A stretch of 64,000 nt of DNA from Halomonas sp. M20 (lineage in GTDB: Bacteria; Pseudomonadota; Gammaproteobacteria; Pseudomonadales; Halomonadaceae). This document shows, piece after piece, positions 43,203 to 50,899 of this stretch (the stretch's first letter is position 1; each line of letters opens with the position of its first letter). The stretch is taken from positions 124,001-188,000 of the forward strand of contig NZ_JACNMQ010000001.1 of the NCBI RefSeq assembly GCF_020622265.1. Direction: 5' to 3'. The notes beneath the pieces are model-generated. The model was not told where the DNA came from, ran no database searches, and worked only from the letters and a program-made list of their open reading frames with translations. Made by a program: the position numbers and the translations under genes.

Positions 43203-46200
43203 TTACGAAGACGTGGAATCCATTTCGCGTTCCAGCCGCCGGGAAATCGCCTGGGGTGAGCCGGTATGACGCGCCAGTAGATCGTAGGCCACCGGAATCA
43301 CGAACAGGGTGAAGAGCGTCGCGGCAGCAACGCCACAGAAGATCACCGTGCCCAGCACCAGCCGGGTTTCGGCACCGGCGCCGGAAGAGAGAATCAAAGG
43401 CACGGCCCCGGCGATGGTGGTGACCGAGGTCATCAGGATCGGCCGCAGTCGGGTAAGCGATGCCTCGATCAGGGCATCGCGAAATTCCCGGCCTTCGTCC
43501 CGCAGCTGATTGGCGAACTCGACGATCAGGATGCCGTTCTTGGCGGCAAGCCCTACCAGCATGACAAGGCCCACCTGGCTGTAGATGTTGAGGGACTGCC
43601 CCGTCAAATAAAGCCCGAGCAATGCACCGCCAATGGCCAGCGGCACCGTCAGCATGATCACCAAGGGATGTACGAAGCTCTCGAACTGTGCCGCCAGCAC
43701 CAGAAATACCACGATTACGCCGAGCACGAACAGGAAGGTGGTATCGCCGCTGGACTGTTGGTAATCCCGGGCGGCGCCCTTGGTATCGGTCTGTACTTCC
43801 GCCGGGAGAATCTCGTCCACCGTGGCTTCCAGATAGCTCAAGGCCTCGCCCATGGAGTAGCCGTCCGCCAGGTCCGCCTGAAGGGTGATGGCGCGCAGGC
43901 GGTTGTAGCGGCTATAGGTGCTGGGCCCGGCATAATCCGTCAGGGTCACCAGACTGGAAAGCGGGATCAGTTGATTGGTACGCGCCGAGCGCACGCGAAT
44001 GTTGTCCAGGGCGTTGGGAGAGGTGTGAATGCCACGCTCCGCCTCGAGGATGACATCGTACTCCTCGCCGCGATCGACGAAGCGAGTGACGTTGCGCCCG
44101 CCCAGCAGGGTTTCCAGGGTGCGACCGATTTCCGTGACGGTGACACCAAGATCCGCCGCCTGGGTGTAGTCGATCTCGACCCGCAGTTGCGGCTGATCCT
44201 CCTCATAGTCGCTCTCCAGATTGAGGAGTCGCGGGTTGTCCTGACGAATGTATTCCATCAAGGTATCGCGCCACGCCACCAGCTCCTCGTAGGTACCGCC
44301 GCCCAGCACGAACTGCATCGCCTGCTCGGTGCTGCCGCCAAAGCCGCGCCGCATGATGGGGAAAACCCGCACGCCGGGCAGGTCGTCGAGACGTTCGCCG
44401 ATCTCGTCCATGATCGGCCAGGCAGCGCGGCGCTCGGACCAGTCACTGAGGCCTGCAATGACGAAGCCGGTATTGAAGTTCTCGCTGGGGCCGCCACGGC
44501 TGAGCGGCGCCAGCACCAATATACGATCGACTTCGCCCTTTTCGCGTAGAGGCAACAGGCGCGCCTCGACTTCGTTCATGTAGTCCAGCATGTAATCGTA
44601 GGTGGCGCCGGGCGGGCCGGAGACGATGACGAAGAAGGTGCCACGATCTTCCCGAGGAGTGTACTCCGCCGGAAGCAGCGTATAGAGCCAGGCAGTTCCG
44701 ACGAGTAGCGCGGCAAAAACACCCACCAGCAACCAGCGCAGCGCAAGGGCATGTTCCAGCAGGCGACGATAGACACGCTGAGAGGCTCCAAGCACCAGCG
44801 CCACGCGATGTGCCATGGCGCTTTCATGCATCTGTGAGGAAAGAATCTTTGAGGTCAGCATGGGCGTCAGGCTCAGCGCCAACAGGGTCGAGATAGCAAT
44901 GGCCGCCGCCAGGGTCAGGGCAAATTCCGTGAACAGTCGGCCGATATCGCCCTGGAGAAAGCTCAGTGGCACGAAGACTGCAATCAATACCAGGCTGGTG
45001 GAGACCACGGCGAAGGTCAGTTGGCGGGCGCCTCGAAAAGAAGCCACCAGCGCCGTTTCACCGTAGAGGTGCATGCGCCGGTGAATGTTCTCCACCATGA
45101 TGATGGCATCATCCACCACCAGGCCGATCGCCAGTACCAGCGCGAGAAGCGTCAGCAGGTTGATGGTGAACCCAAGAATCGCAAGGATGGCGAAGGTGCC
45201 GATCAGGGCGGTGGGAACGGTGATCAGTGGTACCAGGGTGGTGCGCAGATTGCCGAGGAATATGAAGATGGACACCACCACCAGCGCCATGGCGATTCCC
45301 AGGGTAATGACAACTTCATCTATCGCACCGGCGACGAATTCCGAGGCGTCATAGCTGAGCCGCAGCGACATGCCCGGCGGCAGGGTAGGGGCGATGCGCT
45401 CCATTTCCTGCTGCACCGCTTCGGATAGCGCCATGACATTGGCGGTGGATTGCTTGATTATTCCAAGGCCTATGACCGGCACGCCGTTGCCGCGAAACAG
45501 GGAGCGCTCTTCCACGGTACCCAGCGCCACCTGGGCCACATCCTTCAGGCGCACCAGATAGCCGTTGGCGTCCTGATCCAGCACCAGGGATTGGAAATCC
45601 TCCGGGGTGGCGAAATTACGCGGCAGGCGCAGGATGAACTGGCGATCTCTCGATTCCAGCGAGCCCCCGGGAAGTTCGACGTTCTCTTCACGCAGCGTGC
45701 TCTCGACATCGCCGACGGTCAGATTTCGCGCCGCCAGGGCGTCGCTGTCGAGCCACACTCGCATGGCATATTCCCGATCGCCGCCTACGCGCACCCGCGA
45801 TACGCCTTCCTGCACCGAGAAGCGATCCAGCAGGTAGCGATTCGCATAGTCCGTCAGTTCCGGGGAGGTGTAGCCATCGCCGGCCAGCACCAGCCACATC
45901 ACTACATCGGAGCTGGCATCCTCCTTGCTGATTTCCGGCGCCTCCGCCTCATCCGGCAACTCGTCCCGAGCGCCGGCGATACGATCGCGAATATCGTTGG
46001 CGGCATCATCGATGTTCTTGTCGAGGCGGAACTCGGCGCTGATGCTGGAGCGCCCGTCCTGGCTGCTCGAAGAGATCACCTGGATACCGGAGATACCCGC
46101 AATCCTGTCTTCAAGCACCTGGGTGATCCGGGTTTCCACCACGTTTGCAGAGGCGCCAGGATAGCGGGTATCGACGCTGATGATGGGCGGATCAATGGTG

Positions 46201-46313
46201 GGATATTCCTGCAGCGGCAGTCGGGTCAGGGCCAGCAGGCCGAAGGCCACGATCAGCGCCGCGATGACGATCGCCAGCACCGGACGCCGAACGGAGATGT
46301 CCGACAGCAGCAT
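43203..46313 (-). CDS. RND efflux transporter, inner-membrane subunit
   Basis: A 1036-residue proton-driven pump of the hydrophobe/amphiphile efflux class. It opens MLLSDISVRRPVLAIVIAALIVAFGLLALTRL-type TM1 with the expected EYPTIDPPIISV segment. The proton relay aspartates are in GLVVDDAIIMVENIHRRM (TM4). The second half begins LLVGVFAALLVGTAWLY, with GLAAKNGILIVEFANQLRDEG and a Ser/Thr-rich C-terminus. It follows the fusion-protein gene with a one-base overlap (TGATG). No outer-membrane channel is encoded beside it, so it may use a TolC elsewhere. Substrate unknown. Confidence 0.95.
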   Translation of the reverse strand: MLLSDISVRRPVLAIVIAALIVAFGLLALTRLPLQEYPTIDPPIISVDTRYPGASANVVETRITQVLEDRIAGISGIQVISSSSQDGRSSISAEFRLDKNIDDAANDIRDRIAGARDELPDEAEAPEISKEDASSDVVMWLVLAGDGYTSPELTDYANRYLLDRFSVQEGVSRVRVGGDREYAMRVWLDSDALAARNLTVGDVESTLREENVELPGGSLESRDRQFILRLPRNFATPEDFQSLVLDQDANGYLVRLKDVAQVALGTVEERSLFRGNGVPVIGLGIIKQSTANVMALSEAVQQEMERIAPTLPPGMSLRLSYDASEFVAGAIDEVVITLGIAMALVVVSIFIFLGNLRTTLVPLITVPTALIGTFAILAILGFTINLLTLLALVLAIGLVVDDAIIMVENIHRRMHLYGETALVASFRGARQLTFAVVSTSLVLIAVFVPLSFLQGDIGRLFTEFALTLAAAIAISTLLALSLTPMLTSKILSSQMHESAMAHRVALVLGASQRVYRRLLEHALALRWLLVGVFAALLVGTAWLYTLLPAEYTPREDRGTFFVIVSGPPGATYDYMLDYMNEVEARLLPLREKGEVDRILVLAPLSRGGPSENFNTGFVIAGLSDWSERRAAWPIMDEIGERLDDLPGVRVFPIMRRGFGGSTEQAMQFVLGGGTYEELVAWRDTLMEYIRQDNPRLLNLESDYEEDQPQLRVEIDYTQAADLGVTVTEIGRTLETLLGGRNVTRFVDRGEEYDVILEAERGIHTSPNALDNIRVRSARTNQLIPLSSLVTLTDYAGPSTYSRYNRLRAITLQADLADGYSMGEALSYLEATVDEILPAEVQTDTKGAARDYQQSSGDTTFLFVLGVIVVFLVLAAQFESFVHPLVIMLTVPLAIGGALLGLYLTGQSLNIYSQVGLVMLVGLAAKNGILIVEFANQLRDEGREFRDALIEASLTRLRPILMTSVTTIAGAVPLILSSGAGAETRLVLGTVIFCGVAAATLFTLFVIPVAYDLLARHTGSPQAISRRLEREMDSTSS

Positions 46314-47485
46314 CAGTTGTCGTCCTCGCTGCGCTGGGCATCGAGAATCTCGCTGACGCTGGTGTTCTCATCGACGACACCGATCAAGCGTACCCGAACG
46401 CCTTGCCGCAGACGATCGCCGCCGTGGCTGACCACCATGTCGCCTTGCTCGAGGCCTTCGAGGATCTCGATCTCACCTTCCCGGCGAGAGCCTATTTCCA
46501 CTTCCCGGCGCTCGACTGGGGCGCTTTCGACATGATCGTCTTTCACTTCATCATTTTCTGTTTGCCGGACGACCCACACATACTGACGCCGACCTTGCGG
46601 CACCAGGGCGCTTTCAGGGATCACGAGGGTCTGGCGCGGCGCACGTGTCACCGTTACGCGCATCAGCATGCCAGGGCGCAGCAGGCGCTCGTCGTTGTTC
46701 AGCAGGGCGCGAACCCCGACACTGCGGCTGACGGGATCGACTCGGGAGTCGATGATGCTGACGGTGCCTTCAAACACCTCGTCCGGATAGGCGCTGCTTG
46801 TGGCGACGATGGGAAGACCAACCGCCATCATGCCCAGCTGAACTTCGGGAATGCGGAAGTCGAGCTTTAGACGCTCCACGTCATCCAGGGTCACCAACTC
46901 GCTGCCCGGCGTCACAAGCGTACCGATACTGAGCTGGCGCGCACCGACGACGCCCTCGAAGGGGGCGCGTATCGTATGATCATCGAGTCGTGCCTGGAGC
47001 GCCTGGATTTCCGCTTCGACCTGACGCAATTGAGTACGGCTGTCCTCGAGATCCGCCAAGGGCGCCAGATCGCGCTGCTGCAATCTGGCCAGACGTTGCA
47101 CCGCGTTGGCCCGCTCTTCACGTAGTGTCTGTGCGGCCTTCAGGTCGGCGCGTTCCTCACTGGCGGACAGGCGCACCAGCACCTGGCCCTTCGCCACCTT
47201 TTCGCCGCCCTCAAAATTTAGCGCTTCAACGGTGTCGGTCACCGTGGAGGATAGGGTGACGCTCTCGTTGGCCCGCAGTGTACCCAAGGCGGCCAGCGGG
47301 TCCGACCAGTCCGTGAGAATGGTGCGTGCGCCGATGACTGCTGTCACCTCAGAGGCATCATCGGGCTGCTGAGCGAGTAGCCCGGGGGGAAAACAGATGA
47401 TCAGCAGCGCAAACGCAAGAAATACAGGTGTAGTGACAACGTTCAGACGTTTCAAAAACTCAAAAGAAAGACAAGCTGATGGCAT
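46313..47485 (-). CDS. RND efflux membrane fusion protein
   Basis: Periplasmic adaptor of 390 residues. A signal peptide (VFLAFALLIICFPPGLLAQ) precedes the lipoyl halves (EALNFEGGEKVAKGQVLVRL and DDHTIRAPFEGVVGARQLSIGTLVTPGSELVTL), a helical hairpin (residues 115-165), and the barrel and membrane-proximal domains (RPGMLMRVTVTRAPRQTLVIPESALVPQG). There is no lipobox. First gene of the efflux operon. Confidence 0.94.
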   Translation of the reverse strand: MPSACLSFEFLKRLNVVTTPVFLAFALLIICFPPGLLAQQPDDASEVTAVIGARTILTDWSDPLAALGTLRANESVTLSSTVTDTVEALNFEGGEKVAKGQVLVRLSASEERADLKAAQTLREERANAVQRLARLQQRDLAPLADLEDSRTQLRQVEAEIQALQARLDDHTIRAPFEGVVGARQLSIGTLVTPGSELVTLDDVERLKLDFRIPEVQLGMMAVGLPIVATSSAYPDEVFEGTVSIIDSRVDPVSRSVGVRALLNNDERLLRPGMLMRVTVTRAPRQTLVIPESALVPQGRRQYVWVVRQTENDEVKDDHVESAPVERREVEIGSRREGEIEILEGLEQGDMVVSHGGDRLRQGVRVRLIGVVDENTSVSEILDAQRSEDDN

Positions 47486-47858
47486 GGTGACTACAATCGT
47501 GAAAGTAAAGAGCGGTGGGTATCACTATATTGCTTCAAGGGCATTAGAGAATCACTGTATAAATGACTACGCGAACAAATTACTGCATTGCGCGGTGCTC
47601 GAAGACTCGCTTAACCCCATGTTATGTCTCGCCTTCTGCGCCCCGTGCGCCTTGTGGCGTAGCGACGCCCGCTTATTTCGCTCGGCACTTTATTCAGCAA
47701 TTACTTAGTTGCATCTTAGCAAGCATTACACTACGGCATCGCTCGAATAGAGGCACAATGTGTCGGTTGTCGGTGTGGCGCTAGCTGATGCGTATGGCAT
47801 GTTGATAGTACGATGACGAAACGTATTTCTCTGGGCCAATGATAAGCGAGACAACAGC
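47486..47858. other. Intergenic region between the efflux operon and mgsA
   Basis: These 373 bases lie between two divergent genes and hold no credible coding frame. The composition is more AT-rich than flanking genes. I see no clear hairpin terminator, operator or tRNA. A segment near 47580-47700 has a different, Cys/Ser-rich shadow translation and may be decayed coding DNA, but I cannot identify it. Confidence 0.4.
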
Positions 47859-48335
47859 ATGACCGATTCTCATCTTCGAAAAATGACCCACCGAACACTA
47901 CCCACACGCAAGCGCATTGCCTTGATTGCCCACGATGACAAGAAAAAAGAAATGTTGGAATGGGCCGCGCGCTGGCAGCCCGTATTGGCACAACATGAAC
48001 TGACGGGTACTGGGACCACGGCGACCCGAATAACCCAGCATCTCGGCTTGCCAGTGACGGCGATGATGAGCGGCCCCTTGGGAGGCGATCAACAGATAGG
48101 CACACTCATCACCGAGCAGAGGCTCGATTTGCTGATTTTTTTCTGGGATCCTTTTTCACCTCAGCCTCATGATCCCGATATCAAGGCCCTGCTGCGCTTG
48201 GCTGCCTTGTGGAATATTCCCGTCGCCTGCAATGCTACCAGTGCGGACTTCATCATCAGTTCGCCTTATCTGGACCAGGAGTGTCAGATAGCCATTCCCG
48301 ACGTCGAGGATTGGATGTCAAAGCGCAGCGTATAA
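47859..48335 (+). CDS. mgsA: Methylglyoxal synthase
   Basis: Converts dihydroxyacetone phosphate to methylglyoxal and phosphate, bypassing lower glycolysis when phosphate is short. 158 residues. The core ALIAHDDKKKEMLEW, TGTGTTATRI, SGPLGGDQQIGTLI (catalytic Asp), IFFWDPFSPQPHDPDIKALLRLA and IPVACNATSADFII match the family. A start at 47883 (MTHRTLPTRKRIA) would match E. coli MgsA length better. The glpK remnant nearby is metabolically related but on the other strand. Confidence 0.95.
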   Translation: MTDSHLRKMTHRTLPTRKRIALIAHDDKKKEMLEWAARWQPVLAQHELTGTGTTATRITQHLGLPVTAMMSGPLGGDQQIGTLITEQRLDLLIFFWDPFSPQPHDPDIKALLRLAALWNIPVACNATSADFIISSPYLDQECQIAIPDVEDWMSKRSV

Positions 48336-48477
48336 TGTTTCAGGCGCACCGCTACCCCTGCAGCATTTCGGAGTTTGTTGAATTGTCGTCGGGCTCGGCG
48401 GTGGCACTCTGCGACTCCGTCAGCAAAGAGAAGGAGCCCTATGGCGTGTAGTCGTTGGTTGCCTGAATGATGGCGGA

Positions 48478-48690
48478 TCATTCCCCCTCGTCACGTTCCC
48501 AGTCCATGGGGCGCCGCACGGCTTCCACAATGAAGATCGCGCCTTCCAGGGCATATTCGATCTTGCCATCCAGCCCCCAGGCAATCGTGGTGACCCGGTC
48601 ATTCTGCGACATGACCGGGGTGCCGCCGGTATTCATCAATAGGAAATAGCCGGTGCCGTAGATGTTTTTGACCATGCCTTTCTCGAAAGA
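48478..48690 (-). pseudogene. Remnant of glycerol kinase (glpK) central segment
   Basis: The minus-strand frame reads [20 protein letters not shown], then [20 protein letters not shown] and ends WERDEGE. This is the internal GlpK region that in intact enzymes reads roughly CFEPGMxKNTYGTGCFxLMNTG and TTIAWGxxGKVxYALEGSxF, about residues 250-310 of 500. Neither the N-terminal nor the C-terminal parts are present on either side, and the frame stops soon after. The conserved Tyr-Gly-Thr-Gly is intact but Cys is replaced by Tyr. A decayed fragment, not a gene. Confidence 0.85.
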
Positions 48691-48751
48691 TGTATTATTT
48701 TTCCATGAAGGTTTCCTCGGCGTGTTTCAATGATTGAAGAGCCACCAATAC

Positions 48752-48782
48752 AAAACGCCCCATCCTTGAGTGGATGGAGCGC
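48752..48782 (-). terminator. Terminator of 37-residue protein gene A
   Basis: On the minus strand, CGCTCCATCC pairs with GGATGGGGCG (one wobble) across ACTCAA, followed by TTTTG. It starts 7 bases after the stop of the small gene at 48790-48903. Confidence 0.8.
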
Positions 48783-48789
48783 TTGAATG

Positions 48790-48903
48790 TCAGCGTGACG
48801 ACTCTTTGTAATGGCCGGGAACCGTGACCCGCTCGCCGTTGGGGAGCTGGCGAACGTAGGTTGGAACATAGACCCGCGTGATGATGCTCTTGCGTTCAGT
48901 CAT
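48790..48903 (-). CDS. 37-residue protein A of a paralogous pair
   Basis: A 38-codon frame (with stop) preceded by AGGAGGT 8 bases upstream and followed by an intrinsic terminator, so it is very probably translated. It reads MTERKSIITRVYVPTYVRQL and ends VTVPGHYKESSR. It aligns without gaps, end to end, with protein B at 49092-49205: shared are Val11, Val13-Pro14, Arg18, Gly23, Val26, Val28-Pro29, His31-Tyr32. The pattern VxVPxxxRxxxxGxxVxVPxHY recalls the short HTRKTxSGKxVxVxxH motifs seen in assorted tiny bacterial proteins. Function unknown; basic, no membrane segment. Confidence 0.75.
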   Translation of the reverse strand: MTERKSIITRVYVPTYVRQLPNGERVTVPGHYKESSR

Positions 48904-49053
48904 GAAAGATACCTCCTACACGTTACGGTAACACCTTCCCCGCTTCATCATCATGACTGCGGTCAATGTCACTGGTACATGGCTTGGAGCGCGATCGTTG
49001 CCGAAGGGCGTCACTGCAATGGCAGCTTTCTATTGTGTAGGTGAGGATAGTAC

Positions 49054-49085
49054 AAAAAGGGCTACCCCTTATGGGGAGCCCTTTT
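49054..49085 (-). terminator. Terminator of 37-residue protein gene B
   Basis: On the minus strand AAAAGGGCTCCCC pairs with GGGGTAGCCCTTTTT (one mismatch region) across ATAA, ending in five T. It begins 7 bases after the stop of the small gene at 49092-49205, the same distance as for gene A. Confidence 0.82.
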
Positions 49086-49091
49086 GCACGG

Positions 49092-49205
49092 TCAGTTCGG
49101 TGTTGAGCGGTAATGCTCAGGCACGCGAACAGGCTTACCTGAAGATGTCTTCCTGGTATGTGCAGGAACATGCACCTTCTTATTGCCGGATCCAGTCTTA
49201 GCCAT
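49092..49205 (-). CDS. 37-residue protein B of a paralogous pair
   Basis: Same length as protein A: 37 residues. AAGGAG stands 8 bases before the ATG. It reads MAKTGSGNKKVHVPAHTRKT and ends VRVPEHYRSTPN. Basic (Lys/Arg/His-rich), no hydrophobic stretch. The gene-plus-terminator unit is 302 bases from the A unit with the same layout. No function assigned. Its upstream 205 bases also contain a candidate small RNA on the other strand. Confidence 0.75.
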   Translation of the reverse strand: MAKTGSGNKKVHVPAHTRKTSSGKPVRVPEHYRSTPN

Positions 49206-49272
49206 GGCTAATCTCCTTCAATAGTGAGGCGACCAACTTGACCTAAGCTAGACTGAGGAAGACAATGCTTCC

Positions 49273-49364
49273 GCTTTTGGTAGCTTAGCCTACCCGAACG
49301 GCTAGGGGTGGTCGCACACCCTTGCAGTCGAGACGCCCGAAGTTACCGCTTCGGGCGTTTTTTT
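49273..49364 (+). ncRNA. Candidate structured small RNA
   Basis: A plus-strand transcript is suggested by a promoter-like pair TTGACC (49238) and GACAAT (49261) with a 17-base spacer, and by an intrinsic terminator: ACGCCCGAAG/CTTCGGGCGT (49333-49358) followed by seven T. Between them are two more perfect five-pair stems: TAGCC/GGCTA (49286-49304) and GGGTG/CACCC (49306-49321). No open frame with a ribosome site lies inside. The terminator points away from nrdB, which is on the other strand, so it does not serve nrdB. I do not match it to a named RNA. Confidence 0.45.
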
Positions 49365-49365
49365 A

Positions 49366-49398
49366 TTGGTCTCTGCGCAAATGCAACGCAAAGACCAA
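49366..49398 (-). terminator. Stem-loop after nrdB
   Basis: On the minus strand TTGGTCTTTGCG pairs with CGCAGAGACCAA (one wobble) 12 bases past the nrdB stop. No T run follows on this strand, so it may protect the 3' end or end transcription weakly. Confidence 0.5.
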
Positions 49399-49410
49399 CA
49401 CTTTGCTGAA

Positions 49411-50664
49411 TCAATCCCAGCTCAGCGCACCGCCAACCTGATATTCGGTGACCCGGGTCTCGAAGAAGTTCTTCTCCTTTCTAAGGTCGATGATCTCGCT
49501 CATCCAGGGGAAGGGGTTGCTGGCACCCGGAAACTGCTCTTTCAAACCGATCTGCGCCAGGCGGCGGTTGCAGATGAAGTGCAGGTACTCTTCCATGATC
49601 GCGGCGTTCATGCCGAGCACGCCGCGAGGCATGGTGTCTCGGGCATATTCGATCTCGAGCTGGGTACCTTCGAGGATCATTTGGGTGACTTCGTCCTGGA
49701 ATTCCGGTGTCCACAGGTGCGGGTTCTCGACCTTGATCTGGTTGATCATGTCGATGCCGAAGTTCAGGTGCATGGACTCGTCGCGCAGGATGTACTGGAA
49801 CTGCTCAGCGACGCCGGTCATCTTATTACGCCGACCCATGGAGAGGATCTGGCTGAAGCCGCAGTAGAAGAAAATGCCTTCGGTGACCACGTAGAAACCG
49901 ATCAGGTTGCGCAGGAACTCCTGGTCGGTTTCCGGAGTGCCGGTCTGGAAATTCGGGCGTCCCAGGGCCTGGGTGTGCTTCAGGCTCCAGGCGGACTTGC
50001 GCGCCACGGAATCGACTTCGCGGTACATGTTGAAGACTTCGCCTTCGTCCATGGCCAGGGATTCGATGCAGTATTGGTAGGCGTGAGTATGAATCGCCTC
50101 CTCGAAGGCCTGGCGCAGCAGGTACTGGCGGCATTCGGGGTTGGTGATGTTCTTGTACACCGCCAGCACCAGGTTGTTGGCTACCAGCGAGTCGGCAGTG
50201 GAGAAGTAGCCTAGCGAACGCATCACGATCAACCGTTCGTCCTCGGTCAAGCCATCCTGGCTCTTCCATAGGGCGATGTCGGCGTTCATGTTCACTTCCT
50301 GGGGCATCCAGTGATTGGCACTGCCGTCGAGATACTTCTGCCAGGCCCAGTCGTATTTGAGGGGCACCAGCTGATTGACGTCGGCCCGGGCATTGATCAT
50401 GCGCTTGTCGTCGACCTGCACGCGACCGGCGCCCATTTCGAGCTCTTCCAGACCCGCAGCGATATCGAGTTCGTCCAGGGCCTGTTCGGCTCGGGCAAGG
50501 CGGTCGGTGTCGGCGACCTTGTAGGCGCCGGCACTTTCTTTGACTTCCGTCTCCGCCTTGGCTTCGGTTTTGGGTGCAGCCGTCGGCTTTGCCTGATTAA
50601 GGGCCTGGCTCGGCGCCGGTGCGGTGACGGTATCGTCGTCGTGGAATTCGTCCCAGTTCAGCAT
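49411..50664 (-). CDS. nrdB: Class Ia ribonucleotide reductase, small (radical) subunit
   Basis: Di-iron tyrosyl-radical subunit that, with NrdA, makes deoxyribonucleotides. I start it at 50664 (AGGAGAC upstream), giving 417 residues. Iron ligands and radical surroundings appear in [19 protein letters not shown] and [20 protein letters not shown]. The first about 80 residues are a low-complexity Ala/Pro/Glu-rich extension not needed for the core. C-terminus [21 protein letters not shown] carries the NrdA-binding tail. It follows nrdA with 235 bases between. Confidence 0.96.
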   Translation of the reverse strand: MLNWDEFHDDDTVTAPAPSQALNQAKPTAAPKTEAKAETEVKESAGAYKVADTDRLARAEQALDELDIAAGLEELEMGAGRVQVDDKRMINARADVNQLVPLKYDWAWQKYLDGSANHWMPQEVNMNADIALWKSQDGLTEDERLIVMRSLGYFSTADSLVANNLVLAVYKNITNPECRQYLLRQAFEEAIHTHAYQYCIESLAMDEGEVFNMYREVDSVARKSAWSLKHTQALGRPNFQTGTPETDQEFLRNLIGFYVVTEGIFFYCGFSQILSMGRRNKMTGVAEQFQYILRDESMHLNFGIDMINQIKVENPHLWTPEFQDEVTQMILEGTQLEIEYARDTMPRGVLGMNAAIMEEYLHFICNRRLAQIGLKEQFPGASNPFPWMSEIIDLRKEKNFFETRVTEYQVGGALSWD

Positions 50665-50899
50665 TGAAAGTCTCCTATTAAATCTCACTCAAGATGATTC
50701 GCGGCTGTTCCGGCAACGGTTCTGCGCGGAGGCGCTGTGAACCCTTCCTTGGGCGCTACTTTTGCTCTCTGACCGCCATGGATGGCGGAAATGCCGGAAT
50801 GGAATGGATCGTTTTCCGGCCATGGCAAAAGACCTCCGCTGCGAACTATCGCCGGCGCCGCTCGATTGTGGTTCATCGAGCGCAGCACGTTCCTGTCGG

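Noticed and set aside
43088-43312. 74-residue plus-strand frame after the second two-helix peptide
   Set aside because: Runs into the antisense of the RND gene, no ribosome site, no recognisable family.
47580-47710. Insertion-sequence remnant between efflux operon and mgsA
   Set aside because: No terminal inverted repeats, target duplication or transposase similarity visible.
48335-48451. 38-residue frame beginning at the mgsA stop (MFQAHRYPCSISEF...)
   Set aside because: No ribosome site, no similarity I recognise and mixed composition; the TAATG overlap alone is weak evidence.
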